Source: Bacteroidota bacterium (lineage in GTDB: Bacteria; Bacteroidota; Bacteroidia; Chitinophagales; Chitinophagaceae). Taken from it: 35,099 nt of DNA. Shown here one piece after another: positions 14,528-23,072 of this stretch. The stretch covers positions 1-35,099 of the forward strand of contig JAKQJG010000226.1 of assembly GCA_029561305.1 (NCBI GenBank), given 5' to 3'. Below the pieces are notes generated by a model. That model was not told the origin of the DNA. It did not search any database and saw only the letters and a program-made list of their open reading frames with translations. The translations under genes and the position numbers were made by a program. Positions within the stretch are counted from its first letter, which is position 1; every line of letters begins with the position of its first letter.

Positions 14528-14989
14528 TTATTTTTTAAATTCAATTGTCTTGTTGAGTTTTTGGGCAGGGTTCAGGCTATCCACAAATCTCACCTTCAAT
14601 ACGGAATCATTGAGGGTCACAACCTTCCACGACACATATTTTGCAGGGTTGGTTGCATTTAATTTTAAAGAGTCATTGGTAAGATCATATACCCAGGAAC
14701 CTTTTGAATAATAAAAAATAGTTGAATCGCATTTATTGGCGGCATCCTGGAAATCAAAAGCAGTTTTATTGAACCGGATCACATCATCATTCATACACAC
14801 TTTGGTTAAAGCACTGTCTACGGTTGGCTGTCCTGCTTTAGGAACACTGATACTTTTGATCTTCCAGTCGAATAACATTTTTTTAACTTTCTCCGGGGTG
14901 TTGTCTACCGGATCATCTTTTTTACAGGATACAAATACAATGCTGCAGCACAGGGCCGTGGCCAGCATTTTTAACAGGGTGATTTTCAT
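14528..14989 (-). CDS. small lipoprotein, lipocalin-like size, unknown function
   Basis: The 153-residue protein has a lipoprotein signal (MKITLLKMLATALCCSIVFVSC) with the acylated Cys in VSCKK, followed by an acidic KDDPVD linker. That resembles surface-export signals of Bacteroidota lipoproteins, although the position directly after the Cys is KK. The remainder has beta-strand patterns (WKIKSISVP, VIRFNKTAFDF, STIFYYSKGSWVYDLTNDSLKL, YVSWKVVTLNDSVLKVRFVD), consistent with a lipocalin-like fold. It precedes the sigma-factor gene on the same strand. Confidence 0.78.
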   Translation of the reverse strand: MKITLLKMLATALCCSIVFVSCKKDDPVDNTPEKVKKMLFDWKIKSISVPKAGQPTVDSALTKVCMNDDVIRFNKTAFDFQDAANKCDSTIFYYSKGSWVYDLTNDSLKLNATNPAKYVSWKVVTLNDSVLKVRFVDSLNPAQKLNKTIEFKK

Positions 14990-15475
14990 AATTGAAATAG
15001 TTATTAATGTTTATAAATAATCCCGGGACGTGTACACATACGGGTACGGTTTTACAAAGCAGTTTGTTGGGAGAGATTGAAAATATTTTTTGAAACGAAG
15101 AGTTTCTTTGCGAAAGGATGGAGCAGGTCAGATTAGAAGACAGGCTTTACAGAACATATCTGCCTAACAAATACTTAGTTAAAATTGGCTTTGATACTGT
15201 AGAATAAAAACAGTATTTATCCCCCAGATTCTATATCGCCATAATCAGTTATTATATTTTGCATTATAATAATCTACCTATGCAAAAATGGATTCGGTGA
15301 TTTTACGGAATGAAAACATTGTTATTATAAATTCTCCTTCCATCGGTAGTCTTCCGCATGTTTGCATCCATAAATTTATAAGAGGTTTCTGATGCACAGT
15401 TAACAACTGCGGGGAATAATTGAACTAAAAGAAAGCTGCAGGAAGACCAACACTTGTTGCCGAAAAAATGAAAAA
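14990..15475. other. gene-free stretch
   Basis: This region of 486 bp lies between the minus-strand lipoprotein start and the Gfo/Idh stop. I see no convincing gene. An ATG at 15118 opens only 29 codons (to 15207), without recognisable similarity. The right half is AT-rich. The left end presumably holds the lipoprotein promoter, but I cannot identify its boxes. Confidence 0.6.
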
Positions 15476-16450
15476 CTATTTTGCAGTAAACGCTTCTATC
15501 CAGCGCATGATCTCCGCCCCTTCTGCTCCCGTACAGGGATTGGGGGTTTCATCTAAAAAGTATTTGACTACCTGCCCGATCATCGGCTCCTGCACATGCT
15601 GCAATGGTGCAAAATCAAAATGGGTTGTATGATCCCCGTTAGTTAAGGAAACAGTATGTCCACTAAAAAAGCCAAAACTGATTTTACCCTCACTGCCAAT
15701 GATTTCACAAATGTCACTGTTAGCCGCGGCAGTAAAACACCAGGCACCGCTGAATGCCACACCACTCTCAAACAGAATACTACCTGCTACCAGATCATCA
15801 GCTGCATACTGAGATGATTGGTTAGCGGCGATGCCATTTATTTTTCTGGCAGCCCCAAAAAAATGAAACATCAGGTCCAGCTGGTGTGGTGCCAGGTCAT
15901 GAAAAAGACCACCACCGGCTATTGCCGGATCCACCCGCCAGGCATTTTTTTCTATCAGCAATTCTTCCGGAAGTATGGGCATTTTATAAAATTCAAGCCG
16001 GGCCAGCCGGACTTCCCCTATCGCTTTTTCCTGTAGTAGTTGTTTTACTTTTTTAAACAACGGCCACTCCCTACGGTAGTGAGCAACCGTAAGTTTTACA
16101 ACAGCAGATTCAGCAGCGTGCCTCATTTGTTGGGCTGCTTCAAAGTTGAGTGCCATTGGTTTTTCTACGTACACGGACTTACCTGCACGGATAGCCGCTA
16201 ATGCATAGGCTTCGTGTGACGAAGGTGGCGTAGCGATATAAATAGCATTTATTTCCGGATCGTTGATCAATTGATTGGCATCGCTATACCACCTGGGTAC
16301 CTGGTGCCGGATTGCATAATCCCTGGCCCTGGCAGCATCCCGCCGCATCACTGCCACCAGCGAAGAGTTGGGAACCTTGTTAAAAGCAGGTCCGCTTTTC
16401 AATTCCGTTACATCCCCGCAACCAATGATACCCCAGTTTACTTTTTTCAT
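15476..16450 (-). CDS. Gfo/Idh/MocA-family oxidoreductase
   Basis: The 324-residue protein has an N-terminal Rossmann domain with WGIIGCGDVTE (residues 6-16), the YIATPPSSH strand, and the family signature EKPMAL with the presumed catalytic Lys97. The C-terminal alpha/beta domain includes GGGLFHDLAPHQLDLMFHFFG, with the conserved D-x-x-x-H pattern. These enzymes are NAD(P)-dependent sugar or cyclitol dehydrogenases or aldose oxidoreductases; the substrate cannot be told from sequence. It begins 6 bp after xerD on the same strand and is probably co-transcribed with it. Confidence 0.92.
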   Translation of the reverse strand: MKKVNWGIIGCGDVTELKSGPAFNKVPNSSLVAVMRRDAARARDYAIRHQVPRWYSDANQLINDPEINAIYIATPPSSHEAYALAAIRAGKSVYVEKPMALNFEAAQQMRHAAESAVVKLTVAHYRREWPLFKKVKQLLQEKAIGEVRLARLEFYKMPILPEELLIEKNAWRVDPAIAGGGLFHDLAPHQLDLMFHFFGAARKINGIAANQSSQYAADDLVAGSILFESGVAFSGAWCFTAAANSDICEIIGSEGKISFGFFSGHTVSLTNGDHTTHFDFAPLQHVQEPMIGQVVKYFLDETPNPCTGAEGAEIMRWIEAFTAK

Positions 16451-16456
16451 GAGCTT

Positions 16457-17356
16457 TTATTTAAACGCCGGATGAAATTTCTCCAATGTATTCCTCAAAA
16501 ATTTCCTGTCAAGATGCGTATAAATTTCGGTGGTCGTAATACTTTCATGTCCCAGCATTTCCTGCACTGCCCTCAGATCTGCACCACCTTCCACTAAGTG
16601 CGTGGCAAAGGAATGACGGAAGGTATGCGGTGAGATCACTTTCTTAATGCCCGCTTTTTTAGCCAGTTCTTTTATGATTAAAAACACCATCACCCGGCTG
16701 AGTCCTGCCCCTCTCCTGTTTAAAAATAAGATATCATGCTGTCCTGGTTTAATGGGCGTATGCACACGAATAGTATTTTTATAAATACCGATATATTTTA
16801 CCGCATCGCTGCCTATTGGTACCAGTCTTTCTTTATCTCCCTTACCGATCACCCTGATAAAACCTACATCCAGGTGAAGACAACTGATCCGCAGGTTAAC
16901 GAGTTCGGTTACACGAAGCCCGCAACTATACAATGTTTCCAGCATGGCTTTATTTCTGCCACCTTCTGCAGTGCTAAGATCAATTTGACCGATAATACTT
17001 TCTATTTCCTCGAAACTCAACACATCCGGCAGGTGCCTTTTTAGTTTGGGTGCTTCCAGTAAAGCTGTGGGATCGGCCGAAGTGATCTGTTCCATTAAAC
17101 AGTATTTAAAAAAACTCTTCAGACCAGAGATGATCCTTGCCTGCGAGCCAGGCATCATTCCCAATTCGGTGATCCATTTTAAAAAAAGTTCCAGGTCTTT
17201 CAGTTCAACTTCTTTGGGTGACCTTGTAATGCCGGCCTGTTCCAAATATGATGTGAGTTTATCAATATCATGCAGGTAGGCCTCCACCGAATTCTCACTC
17301 AATGATTTTTCTAATTGCAAATATGCTTTAAAACCTCTTTTATATGGCTCCCACAT
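16457..17356 (-). CDS. xerD: site-specific tyrosine recombinase XerD
   Basis: The 299-residue length is standard for XerC/D. The N-terminal SAM-like core-binding domain (residues 1-100) is followed by the catalytic domain with R148 (SCGLRVTEL), K172 (IGKGDKERLVP), H244 and R247 (HTFRHSFATHL), H270 (LGHESITTTEIYTH) and nucleophile Y279. All residues of the tyrosine-recombinase active site are present. XerD resolves chromosome dimers at dif with XerC and FtsK. ISPHTFRHSFATHLVEGGADLR and the ending KFHP fit XerD better than phage integrases. Confidence 0.93.
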   Translation of the reverse strand: MWEPYKRGFKAYLQLEKSLSENSVEAYLHDIDKLTSYLEQAGITRSPKEVELKDLELFLKWITELGMMPGSQARIISGLKSFFKYCLMEQITSADPTALLEAPKLKRHLPDVLSFEEIESIIGQIDLSTAEGGRNKAMLETLYSCGLRVTELVNLRISCLHLDVGFIRVIGKGDKERLVPIGSDAVKYIGIYKNTIRVHTPIKPGQHDILFLNRRGAGLSRVMVFLIIKELAKKAGIKKVISPHTFRHSFATHLVEGGADLRAVQEMLGHESITTTEIYTHLDRKFLRNTLEKFHPAFK

Positions 17357-17643
17357 ACTGCAAACATAATAAGGATTTAGAAGGATTGTTGATCGCAGAT
17401 TTTTATCGCAGATTTTTTATGAAGGATATGATGGGTATGATTTGTTGATGTAAATATGTACAAACTATCGCAGATCGTTATTGTAAAATACGAACGATTC
17501 GTTTTATCGCAGTTTTTTTTCTGAAGGATATGATGGGTGGGATTGGCAGATTGAATTCAATTGAATAACCCGGAAAAATTCTGAGATTCATTCATGATAA
17601 AGATGAGGGAATACGAGGAGCAAAAAAGATCAATATAAAGGTT
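17357..17643. repeat. intergenic repeat region
   Basis: No gene is present. Two related units of about 35 bp (17405-17439 and 17506-17540) share ATCGCAG, a T-run and GAAGGATATGATGGGT; shorter ATCGCAGAT fragments occur at 17391 and 17467. The pattern resembles the AT-rich repeats at 4722-4862 in style but not in sequence. Confidence 0.7.
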
Positions 17644-17678
17644 AAAAAAAAGGCCCTTCTTTCGAAGAGCCTTTTGCC
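17644..17678 (-). terminator. intrinsic terminator of tRNA-His
   Basis: On the minus strand AAAAGGCTCTTC pairs with GAAGGGCCTTTT around a GAAA tetraloop and runs into nine T residues, directly after the tRNA. Confidence 0.9.
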
Positions 17679-17679
17679 G

Positions 17680-17754
17680 GGTAACTGAGGGGGCTCGAAC
17701 CCCCGACCCTCAGAATCACAATCTGATGCTCTAACCAACTGAGCTACAGCTACC
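17680..17754 (-). tRNA. tRNA-His(GTG)
   Basis: The 75-nt minus-strand tRNA includes the His-specific extra G-1 (complement of 17754) opposite discriminator C73 (17680). The acceptor stem is GTAGCTG with CAGTTAC, T8-A9, D-stem GCTC, anticodon loop TTGTGAT giving GTG (17717-17719), and T-loop TTCGAGC. CCA is not encoded. Confidence 0.95.
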
Positions 17755-18024
17755 GTATTTTTTGCAGGGTGCAAAAGTAGTAAAAAACAGTTCTGCTCCA
17801 AAATCAAATTTTTAGTAGTTAAAAATGATCAGAGCGGGGCGCAAAGGGGCGAAAGATCAATTGGCTGTACGGCAAAGACCAAATTTGAATTGAGCAGGGA
17901 GGTAAAAGCAACATCAATTGGTACTAATAAAAGACTCCTGGCCGCCATGACCTCCCACTCAAACCCCTCACTTATTCCAGCTCACGGTCAATACCTTACC
18001 TTCGCAGTCCAAAAAAAATATTAC

Positions 18025-18633
18025 ATGCCCTGGACCAGTATTATCATCACTATACTTCTTACTACTTTCACTGGCTGGATCACCAACTGGGTAGCCATCA
18101 AAATGCTGTTTCATCCACGCAACCCGGTTAAGATACTGGGTATTACCTTTCATGGCGTGTTTCCTAAAAACCAGCAGCGGATTGCAGAACAATTAGGAAA
18201 AGTTGTTGGCAAAGAGCTTTTATCATTTGAAGAAATTGAACAAAAAATAACCAACCCTGAGAATCTACAGAAACTAAAACCCGAGATCGAGGCTCATATT
18301 GATAATTTTTTGACCCATAAACTCAAAGACGTATTCCCCATGCTTTCAATGTTCATTGGAGAAAAAACCATCACACAATTAAAAGATGCTTTTTTAAGTG
18401 AACTGGAAGCATTGTTCCCGATTTTAATGAAGGGCTATATGGCCAAACTGCAGAAAGACCTCGACCTGGAGAAGATTGTGACCGAAAAAGTAGCGGCTTT
18501 TTCTACGGAAAAATTAGAGTTTATCCTTATGCAGATCACTAAAAACGAATTTAAATTCCTGGAAATATTAGGGGGCGTACTGGGTTTTATTATCGGGGTT
18601 GTGCAGGTGCTGGCAAATATTTATCTTCATTAA
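18025..18633 (+). CDS. DUF445-family membrane protein
   Basis: The 202-residue protein has an N-terminal helix (WTSIIITILLTTFTGWITNWVAIKMLFHP) with the DUF445 hallmark TNWVAIKMLFHP. It continues with GVFPKNQQRIAEQLGKVVGKELLS, a long amphipathic alpha-helical middle, and a C-terminal membrane helix (LEILGGVLGFIIGVVQVLANIYL). The reading frame is open from TTG 17890, but ATG 18025 starts exactly at the first helix as in homologues, so I choose it. The family is widespread and uncharacterised; it is probably an inner-membrane protein with a long helical domain between the two anchors. Confidence 0.85.
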   Translation: MPWTSIIITILLTTFTGWITNWVAIKMLFHPRNPVKILGITFHGVFPKNQQRIAEQLGKVVGKELLSFEEIEQKITNPENLQKLKPEIEAHIDNFLTHKLKDVFPMLSMFIGEKTITQLKDAFLSELEALFPILMKGYMAKLQKDLDLEKIVTEKVAAFSTEKLEFILMQITKNEFKFLEILGGVLGFIIGVVQVLANIYLH

Positions 18634-18736
18634 TACTGTGCAACACATTTATTTGGGTCACCATTTATCCATAACGAAAAAATGCTTCAAAATAAATGAG
18701 TGACATTTGCAGCAGTTTGGCAATCAAAAAATACAG

Positions 18737-21406
18737 ATGAAAAATTTTCAAATAACCCTTTTTGTTCTCCTTTTTTCACTTTTGATGGCTCCTGTAAATG
18801 CCCAGCCAGGTGGTGGCAACCGGGGTGGAGGACAAAACATGAACATGGGTCATTTTTATGGCAAAATAGTTGATGCCAATAACAAACCCCTCGAAGCCGC
18901 TTCGGTGCAGTTGATCCAGAACAAACTGGATTCTTTTACCAAAAAAAGAAAAGACATAGTGATAGCAGGAATGCTTACCGATAAAAAAGGTGAGTTCAGT
19001 TTGGAAAACCTGCCTGTAATGGCAAGTTTTAAATTAAAAATAAGCGCTATTGGTTATAAATCAACCGAGCAGAAAGTAGCTTTTAATCTTAACATGAATG
19101 GAGCCAGGAGCGGCGATTTCAGTAGCATGGCTGCAGGCATGGATAAAGACCTGGGAAATATCAAACTGGAAATAGATGCACAGCAACTACAGGAGGTTAC
19201 CATCACCAATACCAAACCCCTGCTTACCATGGCCATCGACCGCAAAGTATTTAATGTTGAAAAAAATCTCACCAGCGTGGGCGGTACAGCCGTAGATGTG
19301 ATGAAAAATGTGCCGGGGTTAAATGTGGACATCGACGGCAATGTAACCATGCGGAATGCATCGCCACAGATCTTTGTAGATGGCCGTCCGACAACTATGA
19401 CACTGGAAGAAATTCCTGCAGATGCTATTGCAACTATTGAGATCATCACAAACCCTTCGGCAAAATTTGATGCCTCCGGCGGTGGGGCAGGAATATTAAA
19501 TGTAGTGATGAAGAAAAACCGGAAAGTGGGTTATAATGGTAACTTAAGGTCTGGTATCGACAGCCGGGCAAGGCCGCAATTTGGAGGCGATATTAACCTG
19601 AGACAACAAAAAGTAAACTTCTTTGCGTCCGCTAATGTGAACTTTCGGAAATCCATTACCAACTCTTTTACAGAAAGAACAGATTTTTTAGATAACGCAC
19701 AGGCCTTCCTGTTACAAACCAATAAACCTGTCGGAACCGGGTTATTTGCATTTGGCAGGGCTGGTGCTGATTATTTTATTGACAACCGGAACACCCTTAC
19801 CATTTCTGGTAATATGAGCGGTGGCCGGTTTAAAAACAGGGACCTGATCAATATCAACCGTGATACAATATTCAACGGATCGAATGGGTTGGATAGTATT
19901 ATGGCTGACTATGGATTCAGGAGCAGCAACTCTACCAGTAACTTCAGGAACTATGGAACAACGCTGGCCTTCAAACATAATTTTGCCAAACCCAGCCATT
20001 CTATCAGTGCTGATGTTAACTACAACTACAGTAAAAATAATAACGAGAATGAGCTTGGCACCCAATATTTTGAACCATCAAACGACCCGAAATCGCCCCT
20101 GATATTTCAAAAAAGTGAAGGTGGCGGCAATACCAGGTTCTTCACTTCTCAAATTGACTACGACAATGCTATAACAGATAAAATAAAAATAGAAGCTGGT
20201 GGAAGAATTGCCATCAGGAATTTTTATAGCTTCAACAATAATTTTATCAAATTACCATTTAATGCTGATTATCTGCCCCTTACAGCACTTAACAATGAGT
20301 ACAAATTTAACGACCGGGTACTGGCCGGTTACTTTACTTTTGCACAGCAGATCAACAAATTCAACTACCAACTGGGGCTGAGGATAGAGAGTTCTGAATA
20401 TAACGGGAGCCTCATCACCAGAAACCAGGCTTTTTCGAATGAGTTTCCCTTCAGCTTGTTTCCCAGTGCTTTTGCTACTTACAAACTCAATGATAAACAA
20501 GATCTGCAGCTGAATTATTCAAGAAAAATCAACAGGCCGAATTTCTTTCAATTGATACCATTTATTGACTACACCGATTCCTTAAATCTAAGCGTAGGCA
20601 ACCCCGGATTGACGCCTGAATTTACCAACCTGCTTGAGTTATCGTATCAAAACCAGCTGGCCGCCGGGCATAATCTCTTAGTCACGGGTTTCTTTAAAAA
20701 CACCAGTGATATCATTGCACGGTACCAGTATAAAGAAATTAATCCCAACCCGGATGCAAAGCCCGATTCGGTTATATTCACCACTTTTGCCAACGCAAGT
20801 AATACCTATACATTCGGACTTGAACTAACGAGCAAAAATAAGATCGCCAGTTGGTGGGATGTTACCAGTAATATTAATTTTTTTAACACCGCTTTAAAAG
20901 CAGGTAACCTTCCTGGTGGTATTGACGATGAGCAATTTAGTTGGTTTGCAAAAATGAATAATAATTTCAAACTCCCTTCTAATTACTCTATACAATTAAG
21001 TGGCGATTACCAGGCAAAGACCCTCGTTTCTCAAACGAATAGCGGCGGAGGCGGTGGTGGCGGCCGTCGTGGTGGTGGAGGCGGAATGTTTGGCGGTGGC
21101 AATACCCCTTCTGCCCAGGGCTTTATTCGCCCTTTGTATGGCGTTGATATAGCTATCAGAAAGGATTTCCTGAAAAACAATGCCGCGTCTTTAACACTGC
21201 AGGTAAACGATATTTTCCGTACCCGGCTCAACAGCGTTTTTTCCCAGTCTGTATTTTTTGAACAGAATGCAGAGCGCCGCCGGGATCCCCAGGTACTTCG
21301 CCTCAACTTTAACTGGCGTTTTGGGAAAGTGGACGTTTCCCTGTTTAAAAGGAAGAACAACCGGGTAGACACCGAAGGCATGCAGGGCATGGGAGGGGGA
21401 AATTAA
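18737..21406 (+). CDS. outer-membrane beta-barrel receptor, TonB-dependent-receptor-like (OMP_b-brl_3 type)
   Basis: The 889-residue protein has a signal peptide (KNFQITLFVLLFSLLMAPVNAQ), a Gly/Asn/Met-rich spacer, and a CarboxypepD_reg-like beta domain (FYGKIVDANNKPLEAASVQL..GEFSLENLP). A plug domain follows (VMKNVPGLNVDIDGNVTMRN, PQIFVDGRPTTMTLEEIPADAIATIEIITNPSAKFDASG), then a large barrel with many alternating strands (e.g. NYSRKINRPNFFQLIPFIDY, LEFT-like GNPGLTPEFTNLLELSYQNQ). This matches the Bacteroidota outer-membrane barrel family related to TonB receptors. The C-part contains a long Gly-rich loop, and the end (GMQGMGGGN) follows the last strand. ATG 18737 is preferred to the upstream TTG because it starts the signal peptide. 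Substrate unknown; no SusD partner is adjacent. Confidence 0.92.
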   Translation: MKNFQITLFVLLFSLLMAPVNAQPGGGNRGGGQNMNMGHFYGKIVDANNKPLEAASVQLIQNKLDSFTKKRKDIVIAGMLTDKKGEFSLENLPVMASFKLKISAIGYKSTEQKVAFNLNMNGARSGDFSSMAAGMDKDLGNIKLEIDAQQLQEVTITNTKPLLTMAIDRKVFNVEKNLTSVGGTAVDVMKNVPGLNVDIDGNVTMRNASPQIFVDGRPTTMTLEEIPADAIATIEIITNPSAKFDASGGGAGILNVVMKKNRKVGYNGNLRSGIDSRARPQFGGDINLRQQKVNFFASANVNFRKSITNSFTERTDFLDNAQAFLLQTNKPVGTGLFAFGRAGADYFIDNRNTLTISGNMSGGRFKNRDLININRDTIFNGSNGLDSIMADYGFRSSNSTSNFRNYGTTLAFKHNFAKPSHSISADVNYNYSKNNNENELGTQYFEPSNDPKSPLIFQKSEGGGNTRFFTSQIDYDNAITDKIKIEAGGRIAIRNFYSFNNNFIKLPFNADYLPLTALNNEYKFNDRVLAGYFTFAQQINKFNYQLGLRIESSEYNGSLITRNQAFSNEFPFSLFPSAFATYKLNDKQDLQLNYSRKINRPNFFQLIPFIDYTDSLNLSVGNPGLTPEFTNLLELSYQNQLAAGHNLLVTGFFKNTSDIIARYQYKEINPNPDAKPDSVIFTTFANASNTYTFGLELTSKNKIASWWDVTSNINFFNTALKAGNLPGGIDDEQFSWFAKMNNNFKLPSNYSIQLSGDYQAKTLVSQTNSGGGGGGGRRGGGGGMFGGGNTPSAQGFIRPLYGVDIAIRKDFLKNNAASLTLQVNDIFRTRLNSVFSQSVFFEQNAERRRDPQVLRLNFNWRFGKVDVSLFKRKNNRVDTEGMQGMGGGN

Positions 21407-21557
21407 TACAAACCGTTTAACCGGATTTTACATTTCGTGTGGATGTTTTCAACAGGCAGATTATTTTTGTATGATCTGGCTACTTTACTACAATTTATAT
21501 AGCATCGGGTAATTATTTTTGACTTCCATAAACCACATTACCACGAAAAACCGTTCT

Positions 21558-21779
21558 ATGTCTACAAAATTTTACCAGGTTGACTATGCCCAAATGATTG
21601 GGTTCGAAATAAAAAGCATGGGTATATTAAATATCCAGACTGACAAAGGAATTACAAGAGAACTGTTACGGGAGCAGGTAAGGCAACATGTAAATGATCC
21701 TGAGGCAAACATTGTAATATCGCATATTGCCAAATTAAACAGGGGTGAGTTTGAATTATTCACAACTAAAAAAGCCTGA
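21558..21779 (+). CDS. 73-residue protein, unknown function
   Basis: Starting at ATG 21558 the product has 73 residues: a beta-rich N-half (KFYQVDYAQMIGFEIKSMGILNIQTDKG), a predicted helix (ITRELLREQVRQHVNDPEA) and a C-terminal strand-rich end (NIVISHIAKLNRGEFELF). There is no signal peptide or membrane segment. It has its own downstream bidirectional terminator, and TATTTTTG boxes at 21472 and 21514 could be -7 elements. The codon pattern looks coding and the composition is ordinary, but I do not recognise a family. Confidence 0.65.
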   Translation: MSTKFYQVDYAQMIGFEIKSMGILNIQTDKGITRELLREQVRQHVNDPEANIVISHIAKLNRGEFELFTTKKA

Positions 21780-21801
21780 ACTCTAAAATAGTCTTATCAT
21801 G

Positions 21802-21836
21802 AAAAAGGATGACCCCACCCCGGGCCATCCTTTTTC
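21802..21836. terminator. bidirectional intrinsic terminator
   Basis: AAAAAGGATG and CATCCTTTTT form a 10-bp stem with a GC-rich loop. T-runs are present on both strands. It lies 23 bp after the 73-residue gene. Confidence 0.9.
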
Positions 21837-21885
21837 ATTTTAAATACCTATCTTGATTTCCAATTATTACCACTTAACTAACTGT

Positions 21886-22968
21886 ATGAAACGGACTTTA
21901 TACCCATTGGTCGCCCTTATTTTTTTATTAACGCAATGCAAACCCGAAGAACAAAAAGTAACAAAAGAAGAAGTAACAACATTCATTAAAGACATGGAAA
22001 GCGGTGCGCTCAAACGCAAACCGGACCTGATTACATCCCGCATTATTCTGCAGGCCCTTACTGACAGGATGCTGAAAGAAAAAGACATAAAGAACATTGC
22101 CGGCCTTGCAGAAGGGATGAAGACAGGAATACGGAATTCTGACCTGGATAATAGTGTATACTCAACCATTGGCAAAGGGGGCAGCTTTGAAAAAGTAAAA
22201 TCGTATGAAAAAAATGGTGTGCACAGGGTGATCTTCAGAATGTTTGGAGATAATGGCCTGAATTATCTTGACATGGAACTGACCAAACTGGAAGATAAGG
22301 TAGGCATCGCTGATATGTTTTCATACATATCTGGTGAAAATATCAGCCACACGATGGCAGACCTTGCAACAAGACTCACAGACGGTGTAAGTGAAAGTAA
22401 GGCACAGGAAGCAATCGATGCATTTCAATCTGTAAAGCGCCTGATGGCAAAAGAGAACTTTACCCAGGCCAAAAAAGAATTTGACAGGCTGCCGGGTTAT
22501 TTAAAAAACACCCGTGTAGCCGACATTTTAAATATCCAGATTTCAAGTAATCTTGACGAAGCGGTTTATGCAAAGGAGCTGAAACATTTTGAGATGAAGT
22601 ATGCCGGGGAGCCAAGTCTCCAATTATCGATGATTGACCTTTATCTTGTGCAAAAAGACTACGATAAAGCCATTAGGAGCATCGATATACTGGATTCACT
22701 CATTAACAAAGACAGCTTTTTAGATTATTACCGCGGTCTCATCATTTATTCCAAAGGTGAACCTGAAAAGGCAGTTGACTATTTTAAACAAGTAACCCTT
22801 AGCAACCCCGCCTTTCCGGGGGCTTATGAACAATTAACTGCTTACTATATTACACAGGATGACAAAGAAAATTCAAAACTATATTTCGAAAAATATAAGA
22901 AGTTACGAAATGCAGATAGCGAAATGATCAATACCTACGAAACGATCTATCCCTTTTTAAAGGAGTAA
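21886..22968 (+). CDS. lipoprotein with C-terminal TPR-like repeats
   Basis: The 360-residue protein has a lipoprotein signal (MKRTLYPLVALIFLLTQC, lipobox LLTQC, Cys18). An alpha/beta domain follows, then a helical region of TPR-type hairpins from about residue 175 (AIDAFQSVKRLMAKENFTQAKKEF, LYLVQKDYDKAIRSIDILDSL, GLIIYSKGEPEKAVDYFKQVTLSNPAFPGAYEQLTAYY). Such proteins usually scaffold envelope complexes. The start at 21886 is preferred over upstream codons because it begins the signal peptide. Partner and role are unknown. Confidence 0.82.
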   Translation: MKRTLYPLVALIFLLTQCKPEEQKVTKEEVTTFIKDMESGALKRKPDLITSRIILQALTDRMLKEKDIKNIAGLAEGMKTGIRNSDLDNSVYSTIGKGGSFEKVKSYEKNGVHRVIFRMFGDNGLNYLDMELTKLEDKVGIADMFSYISGENISHTMADLATRLTDGVSESKAQEAIDAFQSVKRLMAKENFTQAKKEFDRLPGYLKNTRVADILNIQISSNLDEAVYAKELKHFEMKYAGEPSLQLSMIDLYLVQKDYDKAIRSIDILDSLINKDSFLDYYRGLIIYSKGEPEKAVDYFKQVTLSNPAFPGAYEQLTAYYITQDDKENSKLYFEKYKKLRNADSEMINTYETIYPFLKE

Positions 22969-23072
22969 TATCATTTTGTAATAGCCAGTTACCAACAAAC
23001 CGAACTGCCCTTCCCTCTTTTTTACTCAACATATTTCAGTTAATTTGCCGCCTTATTTTATAAACGCCTTTC

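Noticed and set aside
15118-15207. Small gene
   Set aside because: Only 29 codons, with no clear promoter, similarity or coding signal.
16457-17356. Phage or island integrase
   Set aside because: Length, motifs and housekeeping context fit XerD; the nearby tRNA-His shows no duplicated 3' end.
17890-18024. N-terminal extension of the DUF445 protein from TTG 17890
   Set aside because: The 45 residues have no helix matching the family; ATG 18025 begins at the conserved first membrane segment.
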